Shown here: one piece after another, positions 1 to 7,682 of the stretch | Layout of the letters: the number at the start of each line of letters is the position of its first letter | Numbering within the stretch: position 1 is the stretch's first letter | Origin: Planosporangium mesophilum | Lineage (GTDB): Bacteria; Actinomycetota; Actinomycetes; Mycobacteriales; Micromonosporaceae | Reading direction: 5' to 3' | Assembly: GCF_016863255.1 (NCBI RefSeq) | Contig: NZ_BOON01000066.1 | Location: forward strand, 1-46,363 | DNA: 46,363 nucleotides | Notes under the pieces: generated by a model | What the model was told of the DNA's origin: nothing | What the model saw: the letters and a program-made list of their open reading frames with translations, nothing else | Databases searched by the model: none | Program-made: the position numbers and the translations under genes

Positions 1-57
1 GCGTTCCGCGCGCAGCGCGGAGGGAATCCCCGTCCTTCAGGGCGGGAAGAACGTCAA
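1..57 (+). mobile_element. Probable right end of an IS200/IS605-type (TnpB) element
   Basis: Two hairpins lie side by side: CCGCGC/GCGCGG with loop GCA (6-20), and CCCGTCC/GGGCGGG with loop TTCA and one G-T wobble (29-46). They are followed by GTCAA (53-57). The stretch from GGGAATCCCC through the hairpin to GTCAA resembles the 3' ends of TnpB-carrying elements, where the last hairpin belongs to the omega RNA scaffold and the element ends just before the guide. The rest of the element would lie left of the window. The junction with beta-lactamase-like sequence right after this motif supports an insertion boundary. Inference from motif memory only; no TnpB domain is visible here. Confidence 0.55.
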
Positions 58-438
58 AACGGACAGCAGCCGTTCGAGACGGCCAGCATCGTGAAGGTGG
101 ACCTGCTCGCGACGATGCTGCTGCAGGCCCAGCGCTCCGGCCGGGGACTCAAGCCCGCGGAGAAGGAGCTGGCGACGGCCATGATCGAGCAGAGCGACAA
201 CGACGCCACCACGAGGCTGTGGAATCGGACCGGCGGCATCGAGGCCGGTACCGATGTCTTCGGATTGACCGCGACCACCCCGGGCCCCGACGGTGGCTGG
301 GGTGGCATGGGACGGATCACCGGCTCCGACACCGACGCGACCGTCGTGGTGCTGTCCCGCGGGCACGAGACGATGGAGGCCGGGGTCGACCTGGTCGAGC
401 GGGCTGCGCGGACGGCACGGACGTACCTCGGTTGGTGA
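58..438 (+). pseudogene. Class A beta-lactamase-like serine hydrolase remnant
   Basis: The frame is open from base 1 and ends at TGA 436-438. Beta-lactamase-like sequence begins around 73 (PFETASIVKVDLL). It keeps the SxxK motif (S-I-V-K, 85-96) with the nucleophile Ser, and SDN (in EQSDNDAT). The GTG at 91 sits inside SxxK, so it cannot be the true start: the signal peptide and N-terminal lobe are missing. After TTPGPDGGWG the frame jumps straight to a C-terminal block (RITGSDTDATVVVLS...). The usual middle of about 100 residues is gone, so there also appears to be an internal deletion. Probably a decayed gene cut at its 5' side by the element at 1-57. A short expressed fusion with the element's frame is possible but unlikely to be active. 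Confidence 0.7.
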
Positions 439-447
439 GCCCGACCG

Positions 448-867
448 TCAGGGGGCGGGTACCGGCTCCTCGGCGTCGCGTCGCCACATGCCGTGCCGGT
501 CCGGATCGACACCCCACGAGATGATGCGGCGCGGGTGGATGCGGATGATCTCGCCGCTGAGGCCGGGCATCGACGGCGTGGCGCCGCGTACCGCCACCGC
601 GCGGCCGCGGATCTCGACGCCGCGTACCCGCCACGGGTCGACCGAGGTCACGTCGTCGACCACGAAGGCGGCCACGCCGGTGGCCTCCACGTTGTGGAAC
701 TTCCTGGTTGCGCCCAGGGAGTGGCCGCCGATGTCGATCGTGCCGGTCTCCGGGTTGTACCTGAAACCGACCGGGTTGTTCTGCGGCGACCCGTCCGGGG
801 CCACGGTGGCCAGGCGCCCGAGGCGCTGGCTCGACAGGTAGCGGAGTTCAGCTTCGGTGAAAGGCAT
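448..867 (-). CDS. PPOX-class F420-dependent oxidoreductase
   Basis: 139 residues, beginning MPFTEAELRYLSSQRLGRLA and continuing with APDGSPQNNPVGF, a pattern typical of the small split-barrel (pyridoxamine-5'-phosphate oxidase fold) proteins of actinobacteria that bind F420 or flavin. The family reduces small substrates with F420H2; the substrate here is unknown. ATG 867 is preferred because family members start at this motif; a TTG at 888 would add seven unusual residues. No clear ribosome site precedes it, so the message may be nearly leaderless. A SoxR-like palindrome lies 16 bases upstream (883-900), suggesting control by a redox-sensing MerR-family activator. It is transcribed towards the beta-lactamase remnant. 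Confidence 0.85.
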   Translation of the reverse strand: MPFTEAELRYLSSQRLGRLATVAPDGSPQNNPVGFRYNPETGTIDIGGHSLGATRKFHNVEATGVAAFVVDDVTSVDPWRVRGVEIRGRAVAVRGATPSMPGLSGEIIRIHPRRIISWGVDPDRHGMWRRDAEEPVPAP

Positions 868-882
868 GCCCCCAGCTTCGAA

Positions 883-900
883 CCTCAACCTTGGTTGAGG
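883..900 (-). promoter_or_regulatory. SoxR/MerR-type operator-promoter of the PPOX gene
   Basis: CCTCAACCTTGGTTGAGG is an inverted repeat with 8-bp perfect arms. It resembles the enterobacterial SoxR box (CCTCAAGTTAACTTGAGG). On the minus strand TTGACC overlaps its upstream edge and could be the -35 element, with the palindrome filling the spacer, the MerR-family arrangement. No MerR gene is in the window. Confidence 0.5.
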
Positions 901-909
901 TCAAGCCGG

Positions 910-1911
910 TCAGTCGAGCACCGTGAAGAGCGCCGCGCCGTAGGCGGCGAGACCGGCCCGCTGGCTGTCGGCGGGGACCTCGTCCTCATCGCCGGCGACG
1001 GAGTGCTCGCAGCGGGCCCCGTACGCGGACTGGAAGACCCCGGCGGCGGCCACCGCCCGGCGCTCCGCGGCGGTGAACGGGCGGCCCCGCGCCGTCTCGT
1101 ACTCGGCGACGAAGGCGGCCTGCTCGGCCGGGGTCGGCCACATCCGGGTACCGCCCCGCTCCCAGTCGAGGGGGAAGGCGCGGGCCGCGTACCCGACGAG
1201 CGTCGTCTCGGAGTCGAGCACCAGGCTGTCCCAGTCGTACGCGACGCTGACCCGGTCGTCGGCGAAGCGCATCTGCTCGACCCGCCAGTCGGTGTGGCCC
1301 ACGACCGTCGTACCGGGGTCCTCGCGCAGGATCTCGAGCGCCCGGCGGGCCAGGTCGTCGATCCACTCGGCGCCCCGCCTGGTGGCGTCGAAGTCGAACG
1401 GCGAGTGCGGGCTGCGGCACCACAGGACCCGCTGCCCGCGCAGCGGCTCACGGGTGAGCGCGAGCACCTCCGGTACCTCGCCGGCCAGTCGGACCTGCTC
1501 GGCGAGTGCGACGGCCATGGCCTGCCGTACCGGACCCTCGTGCCCGTCGAGGTGGGCGCCGTCCTCGCGTAGCTCCTCGAACGTGACGAAGGAGTGCCCG
1601 CAGTGCGCCAGGGCGAGTGGTCGTGGAGCCGGGTACCCGGCGTCGGCCAGGTGGGCCTGTACCCGCTGGGCGGTGGTCAGCCGGGCGCGGGTCTGGCCGG
1701 GCTGGTGCACCTTGGCCACGATCCGCCGGCTGTCGGCCAGTACCAGGCCCGCGACCATGCCCACATTGGACCGGTAGAACAGGCACTCCTCGACCGGGGC
1801 CAGGACGCGGGCACAGCACTCCTCGAGGCGCCGGGCGGCCGAGTCGAGATCGGTGGTGCCGAGCGCCCGCCGTTCCAGTACGGGAGCGTCGTCGTCGAGG
1901 TGGGCCCGCAT
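910..1911 (-). CDS. Aminoglycoside phosphotransferase-family protein
   Basis: 333 residues from ATG 1911; an in-frame GTG at 1929 is an alternative and neither has a clear ribosome site. The kinase-like fold shows in an N-terminal lobe with RRIVAKVHQPGQ (likely ATP-site Lys), a degenerate Brenner motif VVGHTDWRVEQMRF (H-x-D...; the usual Asn is Gln) and YDWDSL supplying the metal-binding Asp. Such proteins phosphorylate small hydroxylated substrates; the substrate cannot be told, and aminoglycoside resistance should not be assumed. The open frame continues far upstream, but upstream of about 1930 it antisenses or overlaps the 2061-3604 genes and is not real coding sequence. A strong hairpin (2006-2044) separates it from the gene before. 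Confidence 0.75.
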   Translation of the reverse strand: MRAHLDDDAPVLERRALGTTDLDSAARRLEECCARVLAPVEECLFYRSNVGMVAGLVLADSRRIVAKVHQPGQTRARLTTAQRVQAHLADAGYPAPRPLALAHCGHSFVTFEELREDGAHLDGHEGPVRQAMAVALAEQVRLAGEVPEVLALTREPLRGQRVLWCRSPHSPFDFDATRRGAEWIDDLARRALEILREDPGTTVVGHTDWRVEQMRFADDRVSVAYDWDSLVLDSETTLVGYAARAFPLDWERGGTRMWPTPAEQAAFVAEYETARGRPFTAAERRAVAAAGVFQSAYGARCEHSVAGDEDEVPADSQRAGLAAYGAALFTVLD

Positions 1912-2005
1912 GGCGTCGGCCGTTCGCACGGTAGTGACCGTACTCGTGCCCCGCTGTTCCCGAGGCTGTTTGACCTGGCTGCAACGGTGTTGAAACCCTC
2001 GGTAC

Positions 2006-2044
2006 CCGCCACGCCCACCGTGGGGGGAACGGTGGGCGTGGCGG
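2006..2044 (-). terminator. Perfect 16-bp hairpin, likely terminator
   Basis: Arms 2006-2021 and 2029-2044 are perfectly complementary with a G-rich 7-base loop and no clear T run, as often in high-GC actinobacteria. It lies 17 bases after the stop of the gene ending at 2061 and before the phosphotransferase, so it probably ends the sigma/anti-sigma transcript. Confidence 0.7.
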
Positions 2045-2060
2045 TGCTTACCGGGTCGTC

Positions 2061-2879
2061 CTACCCGAGGGGAGGACTTGCGGGCCGACCGTGAGCCGGT
2101 GTGGGGGAGAAGGGAGCACGGTCGGCGGCCTGGCCGGTCTCGTCGTTGTGGTCCGGGTCCGGCCGGGGGTACGGGTATCCGGGGTTGCCCGGATAGTTGT
2201 GGTAACGGTCGCCGTAGGCCGGGTACGGCGTGCCGGGAGCTGCCGTGACGCCGGCCATCGTGAGCAGCCGGGAACAGAAGGACCACACGCCTGCCGCGTC
2301 GCCGGCCAGGGCGACCAGCGCGGCGAAGGCCGGACTGTCCAGCCCCATGTGTACGCCGGCCGACCTGTTCCTGGCGTCGGCGACGAGGATCCGGCAGAGG
2401 CTGGCCGTCGGCGGTCGTGACAGGGTCGGCGACGGTACGGGTCGCTTCGGTGCCGCGGCGGCGGAGCCGGTGCCGCGGGGGCTCGCGGCCGGGCTCGACG
2501 GCGCCGCGGAGGGGGCGGCCGGACGCGGGCTGAGCCCCGAGGTGCCGAGGCTCCGGTGGAAGCCGCCGGCCGCGGCCAGGGCGGCGCCGCCGCCGACAGC
2601 GGTGAGGGCGAACGCGACCGTGATCTTCACCGTGAGAAGCCTTGCGAGTAGCGACCGTCGTCCGGGTGCGTGCATCGGGGGCCGGTGGTACCGCCGGAAG
2701 GCGACGACGGCCGGTTCCTCCCCAGCCAGCTCGGAGTCGCGGGCCGGAGCGGCCGCCGCGGCGAGCAGGCGGACGAGGGCGTCGGGAACGTCGGCACGGT
2801 GGTCGCCGCGCGCCAACGACTCGGCGGCACGCCGGTCCACTGTGCATCGGGCCACCTTGCGGGCTCCGTCTCTTCCCAT
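2061..2879 (-). CDS. Membrane-anchored putative anti-sigma factor
   Basis: 272 residues. ATG 2879 is chosen because GAAAGGACG precedes it. A charged N-terminal region of about 80 residues is followed by one hydrophobic segment (LLTVKITVAFALTAVGGGAALAAAGG), then a Pro/Ser/Ala-rich linker and a tail ending in a Tyr/Pro/Asp-rich stretch (YHNYPGNPGYPYPRPDPDH). Cytoplasmic head, single membrane span and outer tail fit an anti-sigma factor, and it lies 35 bases after a sigma factor gene on the same strand. The HxxxCxxC signature of zinc anti-sigma proteins is absent. The role is inferred from position and topology. Confidence 0.55.
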   Translation of the reverse strand: MGRDGARKVARCTVDRRAAESLARGDHRADVPDALVRLLAAAAAPARDSELAGEEPAVVAFRRYHRPPMHAPGRRSLLARLLTVKITVAFALTAVGGGAALAAAGGFHRSLGTSGLSPRPAAPSAAPSSPAASPRGTGSAAAAPKRPVPSPTLSRPPTASLCRILVADARNRSAGVHMGLDSPAFAALVALAGDAAGVWSFCSRLLTMAGVTAAPGTPYPAYGDRYHNYPGNPGYPYPRPDPDHNDETGQAADRAPFSPTPAHGRPASPPLG

Positions 2880-2914
2880 CCCACGTCCTTTCAGCGTTCG
2901 ACGCCCCGTCTGCG

Positions 2915-3604
2915 TTACTCCCCTCCGTAGGCCCATCGTTGTCGCAGCTCACCGGTTGCCTGCCGGCGGTGGGTCGCGGGCGGTACGGACCCGACCCGCT
3001 CGGCCAGCCGGCGCAGTCCCCGGTGGGTCGCCGTCCGGACGGCGCCCGGTCGCTTGCCGAGCACCCGGGCGGCCGCCTCGGCGGGAAGCCCCATCACCAC
3101 CCGCAGCATCACCGCCTCGGCCTGGTCGCGGGGCAGCGAGGCGATCAGCGCGATCGCGGTGTCGGTCGACATCGCGTCCAGCGCGCCACCGGCCGTGTCG
3201 TCGTCGGCCGCCAACTGCGCGAGCGCCTCGACCGGCAGGTCGGCGCCGGGCCGGCGGCGAAGGCGCCGCAGGTGGTCCAGGGCCCGGTGCCGGCCGATCG
3301 TGGCCGCCCAGCCACGGAATCCGTCCAGGTCGCCGCGGAAGGTGTGCAGTCCGCGGGTGATCTCCAGCCAGGCGTCGGCCGCTACGTCCTCGGCGTCGTC
3401 GGAGACCAGCGTGCGCAGATAGCGCAGCAGGCGCGGCTGTACCTCGTGGTACAGCCGCCGGAACGCCTCCTCGTCACCGCCCTGTGCGGCGGCCAGGAGG
3501 TCCCTGCTGTCCGGCGGGTCCTTGTGATGCGGCTCGGCGCTCGACTGTCCACATGTGACGGCGTCGAGGGTCTGACCGTGTTCGCCCCGAGTCACCGGCA
3601 ACAT
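2915..3604 (-). CDS. ECF-type sigma-70 family RNA polymerase sigma factor
   Basis: 229 residues. Region 2 is seen in EEAFRRLYHEVQPRLLRYLRTLVSDDAEDVAADAWLEI and the following FRGDLDGFRGWAATIGRHRALDHLRR. Region 4 is seen in ALIASLPRDQAEAVMLRVVMGLPAEAAARVLGKRPGAVRTATHRGLRRLAE, a helix-turn-helix for the -35 element. It should direct RNA polymerase to a small regulon. The ATG at 3604 is conventional, but the first 30 residues look unstructured and a later GTG could be used. It is followed by the membrane-anchored partner at 2061-2879, probably one operon. Confidence 0.88.
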   Translation of the reverse strand: MLPVTRGEHGQTLDAVTCGQSSAEPHHKDPPDSRDLLAAAQGGDEEAFRRLYHEVQPRLLRYLRTLVSDDAEDVAADAWLEITRGLHTFRGDLDGFRGWAATIGRHRALDHLRRLRRRPGADLPVEALAQLAADDDTAGGALDAMSTDTAIALIASLPRDQAEAVMLRVVMGLPAEAAARVLGKRPGAVRTATHRGLRRLAERVGSVPPATHRRQATGELRQRWAYGGE

Positions 3605-3720
3605 GATGGGGGAGTTTCATCCGGGTGGGAAGTTCCCGGCAACTTTGGCAGGGTATTTTCGACCGAGCGTTATCGTGCGTTAGCAGCGAGTCGATCGATG
3701 GCACCCCTTTTATGTCTTAT

Positions 3721-3734
3721 ATCCCATCTGGGAT
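3721..3734. promoter_or_regulatory. Short palindrome in a divergent promoter region
   Basis: ATCCCATCTGGGAT (6-bp arms, 2-base centre) lies in an AT-rich stretch between the sigma gene (minus) and the small gene at 3776 (plus). It could be an operator for either. The rest of 3605-3775 shows no gene. Confidence 0.3.
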
Positions 3735-3775
3735 CGGTGTGTGTGACGCCATTTACCGGGGGTAACTACAGCCCC

Positions 3776-3964
3776 ATGACTACACCGCGACGTGACCCTG
3801 AGGTCCTGGCCAAACTTCAGCCGCGCACCGGGGCTGAGCAGCCCTGGGAACCGGAGGACCTGGCCGTGGCCGAGGGTAAGGACCCGACCCCGAGGCACGT
3901 GGACCACGCGCGCAAGGAACTCGAGGAGCTCGGACCGGCGGCGATCGAGAAGACTGTCCCGTAA
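3776..3964 (+). CDS. Small hypothetical protein, 62 residues
   Basis: Begins MTTPRRDPEVLAKLQPRTGA and ends AAIEKTVP. It is hydrophilic, rich in Glu, Asp and Pro, and has no Cys or membrane segment. Codon use is typical of the neighbours (strong third-position G/C). No function recognised. It stands alone between divergent sigma and kinase transcription units; its ribosome site is weak. Confidence 0.6.
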   Translation: MTTPRRDPEVLAKLQPRTGAEQPWEPEDLAVAEGKDPTPRHVDHARKELEELGPAAIEKTVP

Positions 3965-4085
3965 CCTGGGCGGTGCCTTCTCGACCCTCTCCGATGCCCC
4001 CCTGTTCCGGTGAATATGCGGGGTTCGAGCGTGGCCGACGGTAGAGTTCAATTTGGACGCGTGTCGGTCGATTTTGAATGCTGCA

Positions 4086-4105
4086 GGCGGTCGATATCGA
4101 CCGCC
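4086..4105. promoter_or_regulatory. Perfect 20-bp palindrome upstream of the kinase gene
   Basis: GGCGGTCGATATCGACCGCC reads identically on both strands and lies 85 bases before the kinase start. With no loop it is more likely a dimeric regulator's operator than a terminator for the small gene ending at 3964. The remaining 3965-4190 shows no gene; a weak -10-like TTAGAT is near 4144. Confidence 0.4.
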
Positions 4106-4190
4106 CGGGTGATGGCACAGTAACTGCTCGTCACGTAACAACGTTAGATAGAGATGGTTGGACCGTCATCGATCGGGGCAGGTCGAACAC

Positions 4191-6188
4191 GTGGACGCGG
4201 TCGGTGTACTCGGGGGTCGCTATCGCCTCGTCGAGCGCCTCGGGACAGGTGGGATGTCCGTCGTATGGCGCGCCCACGACGAGGTGCTCAACCGGCAGGT
4301 GGCGATCAAGGTTCTCGCCGCCAAGCTCGCGGCGGACCGGCACTCGCGGGCGATGATCCGGGCGGAGGCGCAGGCCGCCGCCCGCCTGTCGCACCCGCAC
4401 GTGACCGGCGTCTACGACTACGGCGAGTCCGTCACCGGGGACGGTGACACCGTCCCGTACGTCGTCATGGAGCTGATCTCCGGACGTACCCTCGCCGACC
4501 GCCTGAGAGGTGGACCGCTGCCCTGGCGGGCGGCCCTGCGGGTCGGCGCGGAGGTCGCGGCGGCGCTGGCCGCCGCGCACGCGCGCGGGCTCGTCCACCG
4601 TGACGTCAAACCGGGCAACGTCATGCTGACCGCGTCCGGGGCGAAGGTCGTCGACTTCGGGATCGCCGCCGTCGCGGGCGAGAGCGGCGAGGTCGGCCCC
4701 GCCGGCGTCGTACTCGGTACCCCCGCCTACCTGGCGCCCGAGCGGCTGGCCGGTGGTCCGGTCCGGGCGGCCACCGACGTGTACGGGCTCGGCCTGCTGC
4801 TGTACCGGGCCCTGACCGGCGAGCTACCGTGGGCGGCCGAGACGACAACGCAGATGATCACTGCGCACGTGTACGTGGAGCCGCAGCGGCTGCCTCCCAT
4901 CGCCGGCCTGCCCGACGGGGTGGTCGACCTGTGCCGGCGCTGCCTGGCCAAGAATCCGGCCGATCGGCCGGCCAGCCGGGAGGTGGCGAGCGCCCTGGCC
5001 GCGGCGGCCGGAATCCGGGTACCGCTGCCGATCCGCGCCGGTGAGCCCGACGACCTGGCGCTCGACCCGGCGCCGGCCGTGACGGCCTCGCTGGCAGGGC
5101 GGCCGCCGGGGCGGCTGCGCCTCGCGGCCGCGGCGCTCTTCGGACCGGCGATCGACAGCGGTGCCGAGACCTCGATCCTGCCCGGTTCGCTGATGGGCAG
5201 CGCCGTCATCGACAACCTGCATCGGCTGCGACGCCGACGGGCGATCCAGGTCGTGGGCGTCACCGCCGGGCTGGCCGCCGCCGGCCTCACCCTGAGCACC
5301 TGCGCGGACCTGCCGAACGGCAGGACGGCGACGCTCGCCATCGCGGCCGACGAGGCCCGTACGAACCGCGCACCCTGCACCGTCCGCTACCTGACCCGCG
5401 CCGACAACGCCAGCCAGTTCAACGTCGACGTCACCGTCACCAACAGCAGTTCCCAGACGCTGGACCCGTGGACGATGCAGTTCACCTTCACCGGCGACCA
5501 GGTCCTGAGCGAGGGGTCGGCCGGCGAGTGGACCCAGTTGCCGACGGGCGCGGTCACGGTACGGGGACCGGCCGGCGACGCGCCGTTGCAGCCGGGCACG
5601 TCCCGGTCGCTCAGCTTCTCCGCCGGGTACCACACCGCCAACCCGATGCCGACCGCCTTCACGCTCAACGGTGCCGCGTGCTCGTACGTGCTGGTCGGAG
5701 CGTCGGGCGAGACGCGGACCGGCGGTCCGGGCACGGACGACGGCTCCGGCGTGGAAGCAGCCGGCGACCGCCAGGGCGGTAACGCCCCGCACCGGACCGG
5801 AGCGGGCGGGCAGGCCGTACCCGCCGGCGTGGGACCGGGCGTGGCCGGTGGCGGACCGGCGCAGGCGGGCAGTCCCGACGTCGACGGTCCGGGCGGTGGG
5901 GCTCCGGGTGCCGGTTCCCCCGGTGCCGGTTCCCCCGGTGGCGGTTCCCCCGGTGGCGGTGAGCCTGGGGGCGGTGGTCCCGGCGCGACGACACCGCCCA
6001 CGGAGAGCACCCCGACGACCGACCCGACGGGCGGTGGCGGCGCGACGCCGACGCCGGACCCGACCCCGCTCGACCAGCCGCCCCCGTCGCCTCAGAGCAG
6101 CGTCGATCCGAACGCCTCGCCCGGATCCGCCCCCGGCGCGGCCGGCGGCTCGTCGGCCAGCGGCACCTCGCCGACCGGCGGGGCCTGA
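4191..6188 (+). CDS. Transmembrane Ser/Thr protein kinase with extracellular CBM2-like domain
   Basis: 665 residues from GTG 4191, chosen for GGGGCAGG eight bases upstream; an upstream TTG at 4158 lacks such a site. The kinase domain (about 7-275) has the Gly loop GTGGMS (18-23), catalytic Lys in VAIK (K40), HRDVKPGN (Asp138), DFG (Asp155) and GTPAYLAPE, a complete Hanks-type enzyme. A basic stretch and a hydrophobic segment follow (about 345-370). Outside is a beta-rich domain bounded by Cys396 and Cys497, with VDVTVTNSSSQTLDPWTMQF and PTAFTLNGAAC, which resembles cellulose-binding family 2. A Gly/Pro/Ser/Thr tail (about 510-665) holds 15-base repeats. The domain probably senses a polysaccharide or cell-wall ligand. 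An FHA protein follows. Confidence 0.88.
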   Translation: MDAVGVLGGRYRLVERLGTGGMSVVWRAHDEVLNRQVAIKVLAAKLAADRHSRAMIRAEAQAAARLSHPHVTGVYDYGESVTGDGDTVPYVVMELISGRTLADRLRGGPLPWRAALRVGAEVAAALAAAHARGLVHRDVKPGNVMLTASGAKVVDFGIAAVAGESGEVGPAGVVLGTPAYLAPERLAGGPVRAATDVYGLGLLLYRALTGELPWAAETTTQMITAHVYVEPQRLPPIAGLPDGVVDLCRRCLAKNPADRPASREVASALAAAAGIRVPLPIRAGEPDDLALDPAPAVTASLAGRPPGRLRLAAAALFGPAIDSGAETSILPGSLMGSAVIDNLHRLRRRRAIQVVGVTAGLAAAGLTLSTCADLPNGRTATLAIAADEARTNRAPCTVRYLTRADNASQFNVDVTVTNSSSQTLDPWTMQFTFTGDQVLSEGSAGEWTQLPTGAVTVRGPAGDAPLQPGTSRSLSFSAGYHTANPMPTAFTLNGAACSYVLVGASGETRTGGPGTDDGSGVEAAGDRQGGNAPHRTGAGGQAVPAGVGPGVAGGGPAQAGSPDVDGPGGGAPGAGSPGAGSPGGGSPGGGEPGGGGPGATTPPTESTPTTDPTGGGGATPTPDPTPLDQPPPSPQSSVDPNASPGSAPGAAGGSSASGTSPTGGA

Positions 6189-6329
6189 TTCTGACCGCGC
6201 GTAACCCGCTGGTCACCGATGAGTCGTCTGACCGATGGGGACGGTCGGAATCACCGCCATCAGCGGACGAGCAGGTGATGGGTCATCTAGGGTGTCTGTC
6301 ACCAGCGCGCTCGCGAGCCGGAGGTGACG

Positions 6330-7673
6330 GTGCGCTTCGAAGTCAGCCAGGTGATGGACACCATCGAGCAGCGTCTTTCAACCGACATCGTGGTGGCACA
6401 GGCGGTGGTCGATCTAGGGGAGATCATCCGGTACACCGAACTGGACAGCGGTCGGCCGGTCAACCTGATCCGTGCCGGGATGGTCGTGGATGCCTTCGGC
6501 CGTTACCTGCGCGACGGCGGTGCGATGATCTACCCGGTCGTGCCCCGGCAGTTGCTGTCGGAGGCCGCGCTGACCGCCAAGGAGCGGATGGTGCTGGGCC
6601 GGTGGACCGACGACGGCCTGATCGAGGCAACGCAGAACGCCGCCGGGCGGATGCTCGAGATCGCCGAGCTGACCGGGCTACCGGTGATCAGCCTGCGCGA
6701 CCACGCCGACTTGGCGAAGCAGTACGACTGGCTGCGCGACGACCCGCTGCGGGTCCTGACCGTGAGCCCGCGCGGCGGCGGAGCGCTGCTGACCGACGGC
6801 AAGGGCGGTACCGGCGGCGTGGTGCTGTCGCGGCCGGGCGGCCGTGGCGGCCCGAAGGTACCGGCGCAGCCCACCTCCCCGGAGAACGTGCCGGGGGCGA
6901 CCACAGGGGCGGTCACCGCGCGGGCCGACGGTACGGCTCTTCGCCGGGCCGCCGCCGAGCGCGTGCCGCTCTTCCCCAACCCCGCCGAGCCGGTGTACGA
7001 GCCGCTGCCGGAGCCGCCCGAGTACCTGCCCGCGCCGAGCCCGACCGGCACCGCCCTGATCGCGCGGGCCTGGCGCTGCGACGAGTTCGACTGCCCGAGC
7101 TTCGGCGACGGCCGCCGCCTGGGCCAGCCGGTACCCCGGCTGCGCGCCGGTAAGCCGGTCTGCCCCCGCCACGACGAGCCGCTGCGCGACCTCGGGCCGC
7201 GGCCGCCGTCCGTACCGGTCACCTTGGTCATCGACGGGCTGCGGCGCCGGCACTTCGTCGTGATGGCCGACCGCCCGGTGTTCGTCGGCCGGGCGCCCGA
7301 GGAGCCCGACGCGATCGCGGTCGCCGAGTGGCTGCACGAGGCCGCGGCCAGGTGGATCAGCCGTACCCATCTGAAGCTGGAGATCAGCGACAACAGGCTG
7401 GTCGTGACGGACGTGAGCCGGAACGGGACCCTGGTCTGGATCCGCTCCGGGCCCGGTGACCGGCCGGACACGTACCGGCTCGCCCGCGACAGGTCGTACC
7501 CGCTGGGCGAGTGGGACACGGTCGAGATGTACACCGGCATCGAGCTGTGCCGGGCCGACCGCCGGCCGGTGGGCGTGGACGAGTCGCACGACGAGCCGTC
7601 GTCGGTCCTCACCGACGCACCCACGTTCGCGATGCAGCAGCTCTCGGCCAACGGCCGACGCGCACCGGCGTAG
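6330..7673 (+). CDS. FHA domain protein
   Basis: 447 residues; GTG 6330 is chosen because GGAGG ends five bases before it (GTG 6324 overlaps that site). An N-terminal region of about 150 residues, unrecognised, is followed by a Pro/Gly linker, then a possible metal-binding knuckle (WRCDEFDCPSFG...GKPVCPRHDEPL, Cys-x4-Cys...Cys-x2-His), then an FHA domain: PVFVGRAP, SRTHLKLEISDNRLVVTDVSRNGT, ending near VEMYTGIEL. FHA domains bind phosphothreonine. The gene lies 141 bases after the kinase gene on the same strand, so the protein is a natural candidate for its partner or substrate. TAGGGT at 6290-6295 could be a -10 element of its own promoter. Confidence 0.82.
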   Translation: MRFEVSQVMDTIEQRLSTDIVVAQAVVDLGEIIRYTELDSGRPVNLIRAGMVVDAFGRYLRDGGAMIYPVVPRQLLSEAALTAKERMVLGRWTDDGLIEATQNAAGRMLEIAELTGLPVISLRDHADLAKQYDWLRDDPLRVLTVSPRGGGALLTDGKGGTGGVVLSRPGGRGGPKVPAQPTSPENVPGATTGAVTARADGTALRRAAAERVPLFPNPAEPVYEPLPEPPEYLPAPSPTGTALIARAWRCDEFDCPSFGDGRRLGQPVPRLRAGKPVCPRHDEPLRDLGPRPPSVPVTLVIDGLRRRHFVVMADRPVFVGRAPEEPDAIAVAEWLHEAAARWISRTHLKLEISDNRLVVTDVSRNGTLVWIRSGPGDRPDTYRLARDRSYPLGEWDTVEMYTGIELCRADRRPVGVDESHDEPSSVLTDAPTFAMQQLSANGRRAPA

Positions 7674-7682
7674 CCTTCGATC

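Noticed and set aside
910-2952. A 680-codon minus-strand ORF
   Set aside because: Only its 3' half codes for the phosphotransferase; the rest runs antisense-like through the anti-sigma gene in another frame and the terminator at 2006-2044.
4015-4060. tRNA-like GGGTTCGAG string
   Set aside because: The flanking bases cannot form a T-arm or an acceptor stem.
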